This document shows positions 54,959 to 64,000 of a stretch of 64,000 nucleotides of DNA, in pieces; positions within the stretch are counted from its first letter, which is position 1; every line of letters starts with the position of its first letter. The DNA comes from JAGVSZ01 sp963747775 (GTDB lineage Bacteria; Pseudomonadota; Gammaproteobacteria; Burkholderiales; SG8-39): NCBI GenBank assembly GCA_963747775.1, contig CAVVGT010000002.1, positions 1-64,000 of the forward strand. Reading direction: 5' to 3'. A program made the position numbers and the translations under genes. The notes below the pieces were generated by a model. That model was given only the letters and a program-made list of their open reading frames with translations. It did not search any database and had not been told where the DNA came from.

Positions 54959-55441
54959 ATGGCGGCCGATCGCGCGCGGCCGCGGCAACGCTCGCCCGCC
55001 ACGCTCCACCTTGCCGAGCCGCCGTCGGCTTATTTGCGCCGGCCGCGCATCGTCGCCGATGCAACCGTGCTCGCGGCTGCCGCCTTCGGCGAGGAGGACC
55101 AGGCCCAGGCAGTGGCGCTGCTGCAAGGGCGCGCGCTTGCTGCACCACACCTCGTCGACTACGAAATGACCAACGTGGCGCTGAAGAAGCTGCGCCGCGC
55201 GGGCCTGACCGTTGATGCGGTGACCGCCTCGCTCGACGCGTTCGCGGCGCTCGCGATCGAGCGGCACGCGATAGATCCTCCTGCCGTGTTGGCGCTGGCG
55301 CAGCGCTACAAGCTGACCGCCTACGATGCCGCCTACCTCTGGCTCGCCGAGCGGCTGGAAGCGCCGCTGGCGACGTTCGACGCGGCATTGGCGCGCGCGG
55401 CGCAAGACCACCTGGCCGGGGGCGGGAGCGAGGGCAATTGA
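54959..55441 (+). CDS. PIN-domain toxin (VapC/FitB-like)
   Basis: 160 residues. PIN ribonuclease acidic residues: Asp34 (IVADATVL), Glu in DYEMTNVAL, Asp in LTAYDAAYLWLA and LATFDAALARAA. The first about 25 residues (Arg/Pro-rich) may not be translated if a later start is used. Forms a type II module with the RHH gene. Confidence 0.87.
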   Translation: MAADRARPRQRSPATLHLAEPPSAYLRRPRIVADATVLAAAAFGEEDQAQAVALLQGRALAAPHLVDYEMTNVALKKLRRAGLTVDAVTASLDAFAALAIERHAIDPPAVLALAQRYKLTAYDAAYLWLAERLEAPLATFDAALARAAQDHLAGGGSEGN

Positions 55442-55560
55442 GCCGCGCGGGAGGCGGCTCCCGCGCTCGCTACGATCCCTCCCTCCCGCCCGCTCCATGA
55501 GCCGAGCGTACGCACATCCCGGATCCGGAGCGTCGAGGCGGCTGCGCTAGAGGCCGGCAC

Positions 55561-55848
55561 TCATCGGCTCGCCGCGTCCGAGCATTCGGCCATCGGCCTG
55601 GTCGACACGCACTCATTGCAGAAGCGCCACCAGATGCGCAGGCTCGGATCGCATTCCGGATCGGGCTCGGTGCGGGCCTGGCTCCCGCGCCGCAGAAGCG
55701 CAGGCGTGCTCGCAGCCCCCGCATTCGAGAATTCCCACTCGAGGACGTCCTGCAAGCGTTCGGTAGTGTGGGCTTGCAGCCCCCATCCGGCGACCCCGAA
55801 CGCCAGGATCGTCGGCATGTATCGCATCGGTCGGTTCGCATTGCGCAT
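55561..55848 (-). CDS. Small Cys-rich secreted protein
   Basis: 95 residues from MRNANRPMRYMPTILAFGVA, a short signal-like start, ending with four Cys (ECDPSLRIWWRFCNECVSTR ... ECSD). GGAG is well placed upstream of the ATG, so the gene is probably real. No family recognised. Confidence 0.5.
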   Translation of the reverse strand: MRNANRPMRYMPTILAFGVAGWGLQAHTTERLQDVLEWEFSNAGAASTPALLRRGSQARTEPDPECDPSLRIWWRFCNECVSTRPMAECSDAASR

Positions 55849-56176
55849 CGCGGAGCTCCGGTCGAACACAGTGGTGATGCGCGCGAGGCTCGCTGGCGCG
55901 GGAGACGCCGCGATGTCCGCGAGACCGGGTCGAATTTCATTCGTCGCGCGGGCGACGGTAACCGTCGCGGTGGCGCGACTACCGGCCATGCCGGCAGGAA
56001 GCAGACCCGTCGCATCCGCAACGCTCCGGCACCGCATCCCGACAACCGCATCCCGGCGGTTACTGATGCAACGCAAAACCCTCAACTGGACATGGCGCGG
56101 AGGCGCGGGAGCGTGACGATGACGGTGCGTCGTAATCGAACGATGCGCCCACCCAACCTCCTAAAGGAAGATGACC
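55849..56176. other. Divergent intergenic region
   Basis: About 330 bases between the small minus- and plus-strand secreted-protein genes. Only an AAGGAAG ribosome-binding site at its right end is recognisable. Confidence 0.5.
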
Positions 56177-56476
56177 ATGTCCAGGAAACTCGTTGTAACC
56201 CTCGCTTCGGCCGCGCTGCTCGCCGGTACCGGTTCGCCTGTCCTCGCGCACGGCGACTGGGCGTTCGACAACTCCTACTGGAAGCAGCAGCTCAACCGCG
56301 ACGGCGAGCGCAACACACTTGGCAAGCTCGAGTCCGGGCCCTTCGCAGTCGGCCCGCGCGAGACCATGAGCGATGCGGGCAGCGAGTCGCGTGCTGCAGG
56401 CGCCGGGTTCGCCACGGCGAACGAGGCCGAGAAAGCGCGACTCGACGCCGCCGGATTCTCCCAATACAACCCGTAA
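56177..56476 (+). CDS. Small secreted protein with W-FD-YWK motif 2
   Basis: 99 residues from the ATG at 56177 (6 bases after AAGGAAG; the ATG at 56171 is too close to it). Signal (MSRKLVVTLASAALLAGTGS), then HGDWAFDNSYWKQQL, which matches the mature start of the protein at 51559-51762. The rest is Gly/Ala/Glu-rich. Role unknown. Confidence 0.75.
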   Translation: MSRKLVVTLASAALLAGTGSPVLAHGDWAFDNSYWKQQLNRDGERNTLGKLESGPFAVGPRETMSDAGSESRAAGAGFATANEAEKARLDAAGFSQYNP

Positions 56477-56651
56477 TACGACTGGCCGCGGGCCGGGCCT
56501 CAACCGGTGCCGCGGCCAGGGCCCGCTTCGGCCGGGTCTGATCGAAGTGGCCGCAAGAGGCTCGCGCCTCGTGTCCGCGGCGTGCGCACGGCGATCGCGC
56601 GCTGAGCCCGGCGATGAGAGAGCAGGCAGGGGAGGCTGCGCGCCGCGCGAC

Positions 56652-57371
56652 TCAGCGCACGATCTCGACCGCCGCGGTGAACACGTACCCCGCGCCCCGC
56701 TCCGTGCGGATGAACCGCGGGCGCGCCGCGTCCGGCTCGAGCTTCTTGCGCAACCGCCCCACCTGCACGTCGATCGACCGGTCGTAGACCTCGTCATTGT
56801 GCAGGCGCGACAGATCGAGCAGCTGGTCGCGCGAGAGCACCCGCTGCGGAGCGGCGAGGAACGCCGCCAGCAGATTGAACTCGCTGTTGGTCAAGGCCAC
56901 GGTCTCGCCGCCAGGTGTGGTCAGGCGACGCAACCGCACGTTGAGCTCCCACCCCGCGAAGCGGTACGCGCGGATCCGCGCCAGACCGTCGGCAACGGTC
57001 TCGTGGGCGCGGGAGCGCCGGAGCAGGGCGCGAATGCGAGCGAGCAGCTCGCGCGGCGAGAAGGGCTTCGTGAGGTAGTCGTCCGCGCCGAGCTCTAGGC
57101 CCATCACCCGGTCGGCCTCGTCCTTGCGGCCGGTGAGCATGATGATGGGCAGGTCCGAATCCTCTCGCAGCTTGCGGGCGATCTGCATCCCGTCCTCGCC
57201 CGGCAGGCGCAGGTCGAGCACTAGGAGGTCGATTGTCTCCCGGGCCATGACCCCGGCGATCTCCTGCCCGCTCGACAGGGTGGTCACGCGCACTTCGTTG
57301 TCACCCAGGTAGTCGGCGATCATCTGGCGCACCGACGGATCGTCGTCGACGGCGAGGACGTGCGCAGTCAT
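56652..57371 (-). CDS. OmpR-family response regulator
   Basis: 239 residues. Receiver with phospho-Asp53 (LLVLDLRLPGEDG) and Lys in LTKPFSPREL; OmpR winged-helix C-domain (LTNSEFNLLAAFLAAPQRVL ... VQVGRLRKKLE). The ATG at 57371 (MTAHVLAVDDD) is chosen. It is divergent from a degenerate receiver and a large hybrid kinase. Confidence 0.93.
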   Translation of the reverse strand: MTAHVLAVDDDPSVRQMIADYLGDNEVRVTTLSSGQEIAGVMARETIDLLVLDLRLPGEDGMQIARKLREDSDLPIIMLTGRKDEADRVMGLELGADDYLTKPFSPRELLARIRALLRRSRAHETVADGLARIRAYRFAGWELNVRLRRLTTPGGETVALTNSEFNLLAAFLAAPQRVLSRDQLLDLSRLHNDEVYDRSIDVQVGRLRKKLEPDAARPRFIRTERGAGYVFTAAVEIVR

Positions 57372-57566
57372 CGTCGATTGGCCTACTTCCATCAGTCCGG
57401 TGGCTCCGTCGGGCATGGCGCTGCCACAGTAAGGGCCCCACGCCTCCCGGAAATGTAGCCGAGGGCGTCCGCGCGTGTCACTTGACACATTTCGACGTGC
57501 GATCGTCGCACTGCGGTGGCGGCCCGAATCCCTAATTGAAATCCATGCGTCGATGAGGGGCAAGCG

Positions 57567-57929
57567 GTGAAGCGAGACGGCTATATTCTTATCGTCGAGA
57601 ATGACGATCTCATACGCGAGCTGCTCGAGGGCTGGCTCAGAGAGGCAGGGTACGCCGTGGTCGCGGGGTCATCCGCTGCAACTGCGCGGGGGGACGCGCC
57701 GCGCCTCGTCATCGCCAACGTTTCGAGCCCGCGCGGCGCCGGCGCGCTGATCCGGTCGCTGCAGGCGACGTATCCGGCACCAATCCTCGTGATCTCGGCG
57801 CGGTTCCGGCGCGGCCTCGGTGCGTCGAAGGTTGCGGCGCGGCAGCTGGGCGTGTGCAAGGTGCTGCCGAAGCCATTTGCGCGCGGCGAGCTGCTCGCCG
57901 CCGTCGGCGAGGCGCTCGAGGGCTCGTGA
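57567..57929 (+). CDS. Receiver-like protein without the phospho-Asp
   Basis: 120 residues, GTG start. CheY-like fold with acidic pocket (IVENDDLIRELL) and KPF Lys motif (KVLPKPFARGEL), but where the acceptor Asp belongs it reads LVIANVSSP, so Asn51 replaces it. It is probably a pseudo-receiver that binds without phosphorylation. The hybrid kinase follows after 76 bases. Confidence 0.8.
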   Translation: MKRDGYILIVENDDLIRELLEGWLREAGYAVVAGSSAATARGDAPRLVIANVSSPRGAGALIRSLQATYPAPILVISARFRRGLGASKVAARQLGVCKVLPKPFARGELLAAVGEALEGS

Positions 57930-58005
57930 CGCGCGCGGCCTGCGCTGGCCGGGCAACGCGACCGTGCTGCGTGCTATTCGTGGGGATGTTCGCTGCGATT
58001 CAAAC

Positions 58006-61000
58006 ATGATTAGCCCTCTCCGCTTTTCCCCTTCCAGACTGGCGCTTGGCTACATCGCGCTCAGCGTGCTGGCGCTCGCCCTGTTCGCGGTTCCGCTCTG
58101 GTATGCCTGGCGCACGAATCTCTCGACGCTCAAGGCATACGTTCAGGGAGAGGACCAGCAGAGGCTGATCGACGCCTTCGACCGGGAGGGTGCGCCGGGA
58201 CTTGCCGCGGCGATCGCGTCACAGGCGACGAGCTTGCCTGGCGACGAGATCATGATCCTCGCCGACCCGTCAAACCGCCGCCTTGCCGGCAACCTGCCCG
58301 CCTGGCCGGCACAGGTCCCCGAGGCGCCGGGGACCTACGGTCTCGTGATCGACGTCGGCGGCGGAGCGACGATGCGGGTGGTCGGCTCGCACGTGGTGCT
58401 GCCGGGCGGATACCGCCTCCTGCTGGCGCGCGAGAGTGTCCTCTTCCACGCGTTCATCGAGCGCTTCTGGTTCGGGATTGCCGGCGCGGTTGCCATCGTT
58501 CTGCTGCTGAGTGCCGCAGCCGGCTGGCTGATCCGCCGCGGGTTGCTTTCCGAAGTGCGGGAGATCAGCCGTACCGCGTCCGCAATCGTCGAGGGCGATC
58601 TTTCACGCCGCCTGGCGACGCGTGGCAGTTCGCCAGAGCTCGACGCGCTCGCGCGGACCGTCAACGGCATGCTCGCGCAGCTCGCCAGCCAGAACGTGCA
58701 GCTGGAGGGCGAGGTCACCGTTCGCCGCCAGGCGGAGCAGGCGCTCCATAAGGCCTACGACGAGCTGGAGGGCGTGGTCGCGCAGCGAACGGCACAACTG
58801 GCGCGTGCGAACGAGTCGCTTCAGCTCTCCGAGGAACGCTACGCCCGCGCGATGGAGGCCTCGGACGAGGGCCACTGGGAAATGAACAGTGCCACCGGCG
58901 AAATATTCGTGTCGGTGCGCATGAACCAGATCTTCGGCTGGGCCGCCGACACGCGGTTCGCCGACCACGCGGAGTTCGTCGCGCGGGCGCCGTTCCATCC
59001 GGACGATCGCCAGCGCGTGCTGGACACCGTTCGGGGACTTGTCGCGGGCGAGTCGGAGCGCTACGAGCTGGAGTACCGCATCGTGCCTCGCCCGGGCGAG
59101 ATCCGCTGGGTGCGATCGCGCGCAAAGGCATTTAGGGACGAGCGCGGCGCATTGGCGCGGTTCAGCGGCTCACTGACCGACATCACCGACCGCCGGCGCG
59201 GCGAGGAGGCGCTTGCCGAGTCCGAAGCGCGCTTCCGCAGCCTGACCAAGCTCTCGACCGATTTCTTCTGGGAGACGGACGTCGCGGACCGATTCACCTC
59301 GGTCGAGACCGGCAAGGCTTACCCCGGGGTCCGCAACGTCGCGTGGTCGAAGCTCGGCAAGACCCGCTGGGAGATCCCGCACGTCTCGCCTGACGAGGCG
59401 GCGTGGACTGCGCACCGGGCGGTGATCGCGGCGCGCCAGCGATTCGTCGATTTCGGTTTTTCCCGCATCGAGAACGGCGAGGAGCGGTTCTATGAGCACA
59501 GCGGCGAACCCCGCTTCGACGCCCAAGGGCGATTCCTCGGCTATCGCGGCGTCGGGCGCGACGTCACCGATCGCAAACTCGCCGAGAATGCGCTGCGCGA
59601 ATCGGAGGACCGGTTCGTGCTCGCCGTGGCGGGCTCGAACGACGGCATCTGGGATTGGGACCTGACGACCGGCGCGATGTTCCTCTCCGAGCGCGCGCAG
59701 CGGCTGTACGGACTCGAGCCCGGGCCGACCATCCGACCACGCACCGAGTGGCGCGAGATGGTAAAGCTCTACCCCCAGGACGCGGAACCGCAGCGCATCG
59801 CCGTCGAGGACTATCTCGTGGGCCGCGAGCCTCGCTACGAGGGCGAGTGGCGCGTCCGCCATCCCGACGGAACCTATCGCTGGGTACGCATCCGCGGCCT
59901 GTGCGTGCGCGACGAGAGCGGCCGGGCCACCCGGATGGCCGGGTCGGTCAGCGATGTCGACCGGCAGAAGCGCGCCGAGGAAGCGCTGCGCGAGAGCGAA
60001 GCCCGCTTCCGCAGCCTGACCGAGCTTTCCTCCGACTGGTACTGGAAGCAGGACGAGAACCGGCGTTTCACGTACCTGTCGAGCGAGGTTGATGACCTAT
60101 CCGGCTACTCGGCTGAATCCTCGATCGGCAAGACCCGGTGGGAACTTGCCAACATGGAGCCGCTGTCCTGTTCCTGGCCCGAGCACCAGGCCGTGCTCGA
60201 AGCGCGGCAGCCGTTTCGAGATTTCGAATGCTGCCGCGTGGGCGAGGACGGAACCGCCCGCTACATCAGCGTCAGCGGCGCGCCGATTTTCGACGAGCAA
60301 GGCCGCTTCAAGGGCTACCAGGGCGTCGGGCGCAACATCACCGAGCGCAAGCGCATCGAGGAGGCGCTGCGGCTCTCCGAGGCGCGCTACGCGCGCGCCA
60401 TGGAAGCGACGGTGGAGGGCCACTGGGAGTGGGACGTTGTGACCGACGACATCTTCGTGTCCCGAACGGTGAACCGGCTTTTCGGTTTACCGGAAGATGC
60501 GCACTTCAAGAAGCGAGCGGACCTCATCGCCAATGCGCCCTATCACCCGGACGACCGGGAGCACATCGCGTCCGCGGTGCATGCCGGACTCACGGGGGCG
60601 TCGGATCGCGCCGATTTCGAGTATCGCATCGTTCTTCCGCCAGGACAGGTCCGGTGGCTGCGCGCGCGCTGGAAGATTCTGCGCGACCCGCACGGCGCGC
60701 CGTTGCGCGTCACCGGCGTCCTGACCGACATCACCGAGCGCAAGCGCGCGGAAGAGGAACTGCGTTCCCGCCAGGAGATGCTCGACCTCGCGCAGAAGGC
60801 CGCCCGCGCGGTGGCGTTCGAATGGCGCATCGGCTCAGGCGAGGGACAGAACCGCTGGTCGCCGGATCTCGAGGCGATGTACGGCCTCGCACCGGGCACC
60901 TACGACGGCACGTACGAGACCTGGAAGAAGCTCGTCTTCCCGGAGGACTGGCCGGCGGTGAAGGTCGCGATCAGGCGCGCCAACGAGACGGGCGACGTGG

Positions 61001-62319
61001 CCGCCGAATACCGCGTCATCCATTCGGACGGCACCGTGCACTGGCTGCAAGCGAAGGGTCGCATGTTTTTCGACGCCGAGAGGAAGCCCACGCGCATGGT
61101 CGGGTTCATGCTCGACGTGACCGAGCGGCATCAGGCCGAGGAGGAGTTGCGCCGGCTGGAGCGGCAACTCCGCCAGGCGCAGCGGCTCGAGGCGATGGGC
61201 ACCCTCGCCGGGGGCATCGCGCACGACTTCAACAACATTCTCGGCGCGATCCTCGGCTACGGGGAGATGGCGCTGCGGGATGCGGCCAAGGGCAGCCGGC
61301 TGCGGCGCGACCTCGACAGCATCATGACCGCGGGCGAGCGCGGCCGCGCGCTGGTGGAGCGGATTCTCGCGTTCAGCCGCAGCAGCGTGGACGAACGGGT
61401 CGCGGTGCACGTGGAGCGGGTGGCCCGTGAGGCGCTCGACCAGCTTGCGGCCAAGCTGCCCGCGAACGTGACCATTGCACCGCGATTGCGCGCGGGCCGT
61501 GCAGCGGTGCTGGGTGACCCGACACAGGTGCATCAAGTGCTGATGAACCTGGCGACGAACGCCGTTCAGGCGATGCCTTCGGGCGGCACCCTGCGCGTGC
61601 TGCTCGAGCCCGTGCGGGTCGATGTGCGGCGCGTCGACGCCACCGGCACGCTCGAGGCCGGCGACTACGTGGTGCTGGAAGTCGCCGATTCCGGCATCGG
61701 CATATCGCCCGATGTCCTGGAGCGGATCTTCGACCCGTTCTTCACCACCAAGGAGGTCGGCGTCGGGACGGGACTCGGGCTCTCGCTCGTGCACGGCATC
61801 GTCATGGAGCTGGGAGGTGCGATCGACGTCTCGAGCAAGCCCGGCGCCGGCAGCGTCTTCACGGTGTACCTGCCGCGTGCCGGGGACGCTACCGAAGTCA
61901 CCGAGAGCGAGACGCCGGATGTGCCACGCGGCAATCGCGAGCGCGTGCTGGTCGTGGACGACGAGGAGCCGCTGGTGCGCATCGCCACCGAGACGCTCGA
62001 GGGGCTTGGCTACCGGCCGGTGGGCTTCACCTCGAGTACCGATGCACTGGAGGCGTTTCGCGCCGACCCGCTCGGATTCGATGCCGTGATCACCGACGAG
62101 CGCATGCCCGGCATGGCGGGCTCGGCGCTCATCCGCGAGGTACGCGGCATCCGCGCCGGGATTCCCACAATGCTCATGAGCGGCTTCATCGGGGGAGTCG
62201 CGTCGAGCCGCGCCCGCGAGGTCGGCGCCGACGAAGTGCTGAAGAAGCCGGTTTCGGGGCGTGAGCTCGCCACGAGCCTCGCGCGCGTGCTGCACCGCGC
62301 ACAGGTCGGCGTCCACTGA
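58006..62319 (+). CDS. Hybrid sensor histidine kinase with six PAS domains
   Basis: 1,437 residues. Order: membrane segment (about 13-34), periplasmic part, second membrane segment (about 155-175), HAMP, then six PAS/PAC units, histidine kinase (His1073 in GGIAHDFNN), HATPase (NLATNAVQAM; GTGLGLSL) and a C-terminal receiver (Asp1364 in VITDERMPGM). PAS 1 and 5 are close to each other (SEERYARAMEASDEGHWEMN, SEARYARAMEATVEGHWEWD), as are PAS 2 and 4, suggesting block duplication. The ATG at 58006 is used. Partners may be the divergent OmpR regulator and the pseudo-receiver. Confidence 0.93.
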   Translation: MISPLRFSPSRLALGYIALSVLALALFAVPLWYAWRTNLSTLKAYVQGEDQQRLIDAFDREGAPGLAAAIASQATSLPGDEIMILADPSNRRLAGNLPAWPAQVPEAPGTYGLVIDVGGGATMRVVGSHVVLPGGYRLLLARESVLFHAFIERFWFGIAGAVAIVLLLSAAAGWLIRRGLLSEVREISRTASAIVEGDLSRRLATRGSSPELDALARTVNGMLAQLASQNVQLEGEVTVRRQAEQALHKAYDELEGVVAQRTAQLARANESLQLSEERYARAMEASDEGHWEMNSATGEIFVSVRMNQIFGWAADTRFADHAEFVARAPFHPDDRQRVLDTVRGLVAGESERYELEYRIVPRPGEIRWVRSRAKAFRDERGALARFSGSLTDITDRRRGEEALAESEARFRSLTKLSTDFFWETDVADRFTSVETGKAYPGVRNVAWSKLGKTRWEIPHVSPDEAAWTAHRAVIAARQRFVDFGFSRIENGEERFYEHSGEPRFDAQGRFLGYRGVGRDVTDRKLAENALRESEDRFVLAVAGSNDGIWDWDLTTGAMFLSERAQRLYGLEPGPTIRPRTEWREMVKLYPQDAEPQRIAVEDYLVGREPRYEGEWRVRHPDGTYRWVRIRGLCVRDESGRATRMAGSVSDVDRQKRAEEALRESEARFRSLTELSSDWYWKQDENRRFTYLSSEVDDLSGYSAESSIGKTRWELANMEPLSCSWPEHQAVLEARQPFRDFECCRVGEDGTARYISVSGAPIFDEQGRFKGYQGVGRNITERKRIEEALRLSEARYARAMEATVEGHWEWDVVTDDIFVSRTVNRLFGLPEDAHFKKRADLIANAPYHPDDREHIASAVHAGLTGASDRADFEYRIVLPPGQVRWLRARWKILRDPHGAPLRVTGVLTDITERKRAEEELRSRQEMLDLAQKAARAVAFEWRIGSGEGQNRWSPDLEAMYGLAPGTYDGTYETWKKLVFPEDWPAVKVAIRRANETGDVAAEYRVIHSDGTVHWLQAKGRMFFDAERKPTRMVGFMLDVTERHQAEEELRRLERQLRQAQRLEAMGTLAGGIAHDFNNILGAILGYGEMALRDAAKGSRLRRDLDSIMTAGERGRALVERILAFSRSSVDERVAVHVERVAREALDQLAAKLPANVTIAPRLRAGRAAVLGDPTQVHQVLMNLATNAVQAMPSGGTLRVLLEPVRVDVRRVDATGTLEAGDYVVLEVADSGIGISPDVLERIFDPFFTTKEVGVGTGLGLSLVHGIVMELGGAIDVSSKPGAGSVFTVYLPRAGDATEVTESETPDVPRGNRERVLVVDDEEPLVRIATETLEGLGYRPVGFTSSTDALEAFRADPLGFDAVITDERMPGMAGSALIREVRGIRAGIPTMLMSGFIGGVASSRAREVGADEVLKKPVSGRELATSLARVLHRAQVGVH

Positions 62320-62380
62320 CGCGCTTCGAGGGCCGGTTCGTCCGAGGGACGCCGCGTACGCCGCGAAACGGAGCGTGGAA

Positions 62381-62833
62381 ATGACCGAACGGTATCTGGA
62401 GGACTTCGCAGCCGGCCAGCGATTCGGCGGCGCCGGCCGGGTACGGATCGAGAAGGAGCGAATCACGGCCTTCGCCACCGAGTTCGATCCGCAGCCGTTT
62501 CACCTCGACGAGCAGGCCGCTCGGGACTCGATCTTCGGCGGCCTCGCGGCGAGCGGCTGGCACACCGCGGCCGTCACGATGCGGCTGCTCGTGGAGAGCG
62601 ATCTCAGGCCCGCGGGCGGCATCGTCGGCGCGGGCTTCGACGAGTTCCGGTGGCCGCGACCGGTGCGGCCCGGCGACGAGCTGCGCGTGGAGAGCGAGGT
62701 GCTCGAGGCGCGCCCGTCGAAATCGCGACCCGGGCAGGGCGTGATCAAGGTTCGCACGACGACGTTGAACCAGCGCGACGAGGCGGTCCAGATCACGGTC
62801 GGCAATCTCGTCGTCCCGCGTCGGCCGGCGTGA
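62381..62833 (+). CDS. MaoC-like dehydratase
   Basis: 150 residues, hot-dog fold hydratase: catalytic Asp/His in FDPQPFHLDE, then FGGLAASGWHTAAVTMRLLV. Acts on enoyl-CoA/acyl-CoA-type substrates. Its stop overlaps a small GTG-started gene. Confidence 0.9.
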   Translation: MTERYLEDFAAGQRFGGAGRVRIEKERITAFATEFDPQPFHLDEQAARDSIFGGLAASGWHTAAVTMRLLVESDLRPAGGIVGAGFDEFRWPRPVRPGDELRVESEVLEARPSKSRPGQGVIKVRTTTLNQRDEAVQITVGNLVVPRRPA

Positions 62834-62953
62834 ACCGCTCGATCGGTGCGCTTGCGGCCACCCCTGGCCGGGCGATCGCCGGGCGTCGTGCTCGCGGTCG
62901 GATTCATCGTGCTCGGGTTGCTGCTCGACTTCGCGCCTTTGAGGTACCCCTGA
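62830..62953 (+). CDS. Tiny membrane protein with one-base insertion
   Basis: GTG at 62830 overlaps the MaoC stop. It reads VNRSIGALAATPGRAIAG; removing one G from the GGG at about 62,879-62,881 continues as VVLAVGFIVLGLLLDFAPLR, then YP and a stop: about 40 residues with one membrane helix. It is a clear example of a homopolymer indel. Confidence 0.55.
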
Positions 62954-62968
62954 AGCGGGGGCACGGCC

Positions 62969-63901
62969 ATGATTGACCTCGCCGCATTGGACGACCGCAA
63001 CGCCTTCTGGCTCCTTGCCGCGAACACGCTGCTCCACGAGCTGGGCGTGCCGGTGCCGTTGATGCCGACGGCGCTCGTGATCGGGGCGCAGGCGGCGAAG
63101 GGTGGGATCGATCCGCTGTTGTCTCTTAGCGCGATCGTCGCCGCCACGCTGATTGGCAACGCCGCGTGGTTTGCCGCGGGACGCCGGTACGGGGCGGGCG
63201 TGTTGAAGTTGCTGTGCCGCTTTTCGCTTACGGCCGACATCTGCGTCGCGCGTACCGAAAGCGCGTTCGGGCGCTGGGGCTGGTCCTCGCTCGTCGTGGG
63301 CCGGTTCCTTCCTGGCGTCTCGCTCGTCGCGCCGCCGCTCGCGGGCGCGCTCGGCATGAGCTGGGCCAAGTTCCTGGTCCTCACCGCTGCAGGGGCGGCG
63401 ATGTACGGCCTCGTCCTTCTCGGCGCCGGGATGCTGCTGCACGCGCAGATCGAGTCGATGCTGCGGTTGCTGGAGGAATTCGGCTGGTACACCCTCGCCG
63501 GTCTGGCGGCGGCCTTCGCGCTCTACGTCGGGTGGCGGTGGTGGCGTCGCCGCATGGCCCGGACGCGGGACGTCCCCCGCATCTCCGTCGACGAACTGCA
63601 GGGGCTGATGGCGGCCGGCGAAGCGCCGCTGGTCGTCGACGTGCGCGGGGGCAGCACCCGGAGCATCGACCGGCGGCAGATTCCCGGCGCGATCGGGGTT
63701 GCCCTGGACGCGATCGAGGCCGGGATCGATGCGCAGCCCCGCGACCGGCACATCATCCTGTACTGCGCGTGCCCGAACGAGGCATCGGCCGCGAAAGCGG
63801 CGCAATTCCTCCTTGCCCGCGGCTATACGCGGGCGCGCCCGCTCCTGGGCGGCCTCGACGCGTGGATCGTCGCGGGCCATCCCGTGGAGACGGCGCCGTA
63901 A
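62969..63901 (+). CDS. DedA-family membrane protein fused to rhodanese
   Basis: 310 residues. N-terminal DedA/SNARE-associated domain (about 1-195; VGRFLPGVSLVAPPLAGALG is the family hallmark, lipid or cation transport) and C-terminal rhodanese (about 205-305, active-site Cys in LYCACPNEAS). The fusion may link membrane transport to sulfur or redox control. About 100 bases follow to the window end. Confidence 0.9.
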   Translation: MIDLAALDDRNAFWLLAANTLLHELGVPVPLMPTALVIGAQAAKGGIDPLLSLSAIVAATLIGNAAWFAAGRRYGAGVLKLLCRFSLTADICVARTESAFGRWGWSSLVVGRFLPGVSLVAPPLAGALGMSWAKFLVLTAAGAAMYGLVLLGAGMLLHAQIESMLRLLEEFGWYTLAGLAAAFALYVGWRWWRRRMARTRDVPRISVDELQGLMAAGEAPLVVDVRGGSTRSIDRRQIPGAIGVALDAIEAGIDAQPRDRHIILYCACPNEASAAKAAQFLLARGYTRARPLLGGLDAWIVAGHPVETAP

Positions 63902-64000
63902 CCGGGCTCCGCGGGCGACCAGGACAGCTCGAGCCGCGCTGCTGTCAGTTGACAGAGACGGCGGTCGACGGGACATCGCGGGGACACCCGCGTGCGCCAG

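Overview
The window looks like a chimeric contig. Bases 1 to about 4,230 read as mycobacterial (Mycobacteriaceae): a sunset-domain protein, lexA, chiZ, nrdR, a PhzF-like gene and an alpha/beta hydrolase, in the order and orientation I recall from the M. tuberculosis Rv2720-Rv2715 region (Rv2717c absent). Within about 20 bases near 4,226-4,246 the hydrolase loses its first codons and the reading changes to the tail of a BNR-repeat protein. From there to the end the genes look betaproteobacterial (Burkholderiales-like): TctC/Bug receptors, CaiB-type CoA-transferase, AraC and LysR regulators, NodT-type outer-membrane factor, OmpA, DSD1 enzyme. No rRNA or tRNA gene was recognised, so the taxonomy rests on gene families and order only.

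Layout: 4.2-6.4 kb, small metabolic genes (MoaD-like, YCII, VOC, SRPBCC). 6.4-11.0 kb, a minus-strand run of Ser/Thr kinase, lipoprotein, amino-acid permease and exported methyltransferase. 11.1-23.6 kb, the most interesting part: a putative double-glycine peptide secretion island. Two near-identical GG-leader peptide genes lie about 12 kb apart in inverted orientation, with a third unrelated GG-leader peptide beside one of them. Between them are a NodT/TolC factor, a double-FHA membrane protein, an HlyD adaptor, a PpiC foldase, a fused cNMP-cNMP-C39 peptidase-ABC exporter and a sigma54 activator. Both peptide genes carry a sigma54 -24/-12 promoter with a perfect upstream dyad, and both secretion operons start behind one shared 29-bp element. 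The neighbouring Ser/Thr kinase and the FHA protein suggest phospho-control.

23.6-32.8 kb holds LysR, a hypothetical gene, a minus-strand block (GcvT-like protein, two FAD oxidoreductases, a tctC remnant) and a divergent HMG-CoA lyase/CoA-transferase/TctC operon, nearly all broken by single-base shifts. 32.8-41.2 kb: a truncated MFS gene, META protein, winged-helix-TPR regulator, AraC regulator, OmpA, MetA/SphA-like outer-membrane protein. 41.2-46.5 kb: two sulfatases and a membrane protein. 46.5-56.5 kb: Crp/Fnr regulator, hydrolase-cyclase fusion, SDR, DSD1 enzyme, an RHH-PIN toxin-antitoxin pair and several tiny secreted proteins, two of them sharing a W-FD-YWK motif. 56.6-64 kb: OmpR regulator, degenerate receiver, six-PAS hybrid kinase, MaoC hydratase and a DedA-rhodanese fusion.

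Many genes on both sides of the junction contain 1-2 base indels in otherwise well-conserved coding sequence, several at short G/C runs. I read most as sequencing or assembly error, not decay. Genuine-looking remnants (tctC, caiB, MFS fragments) are marked separately.
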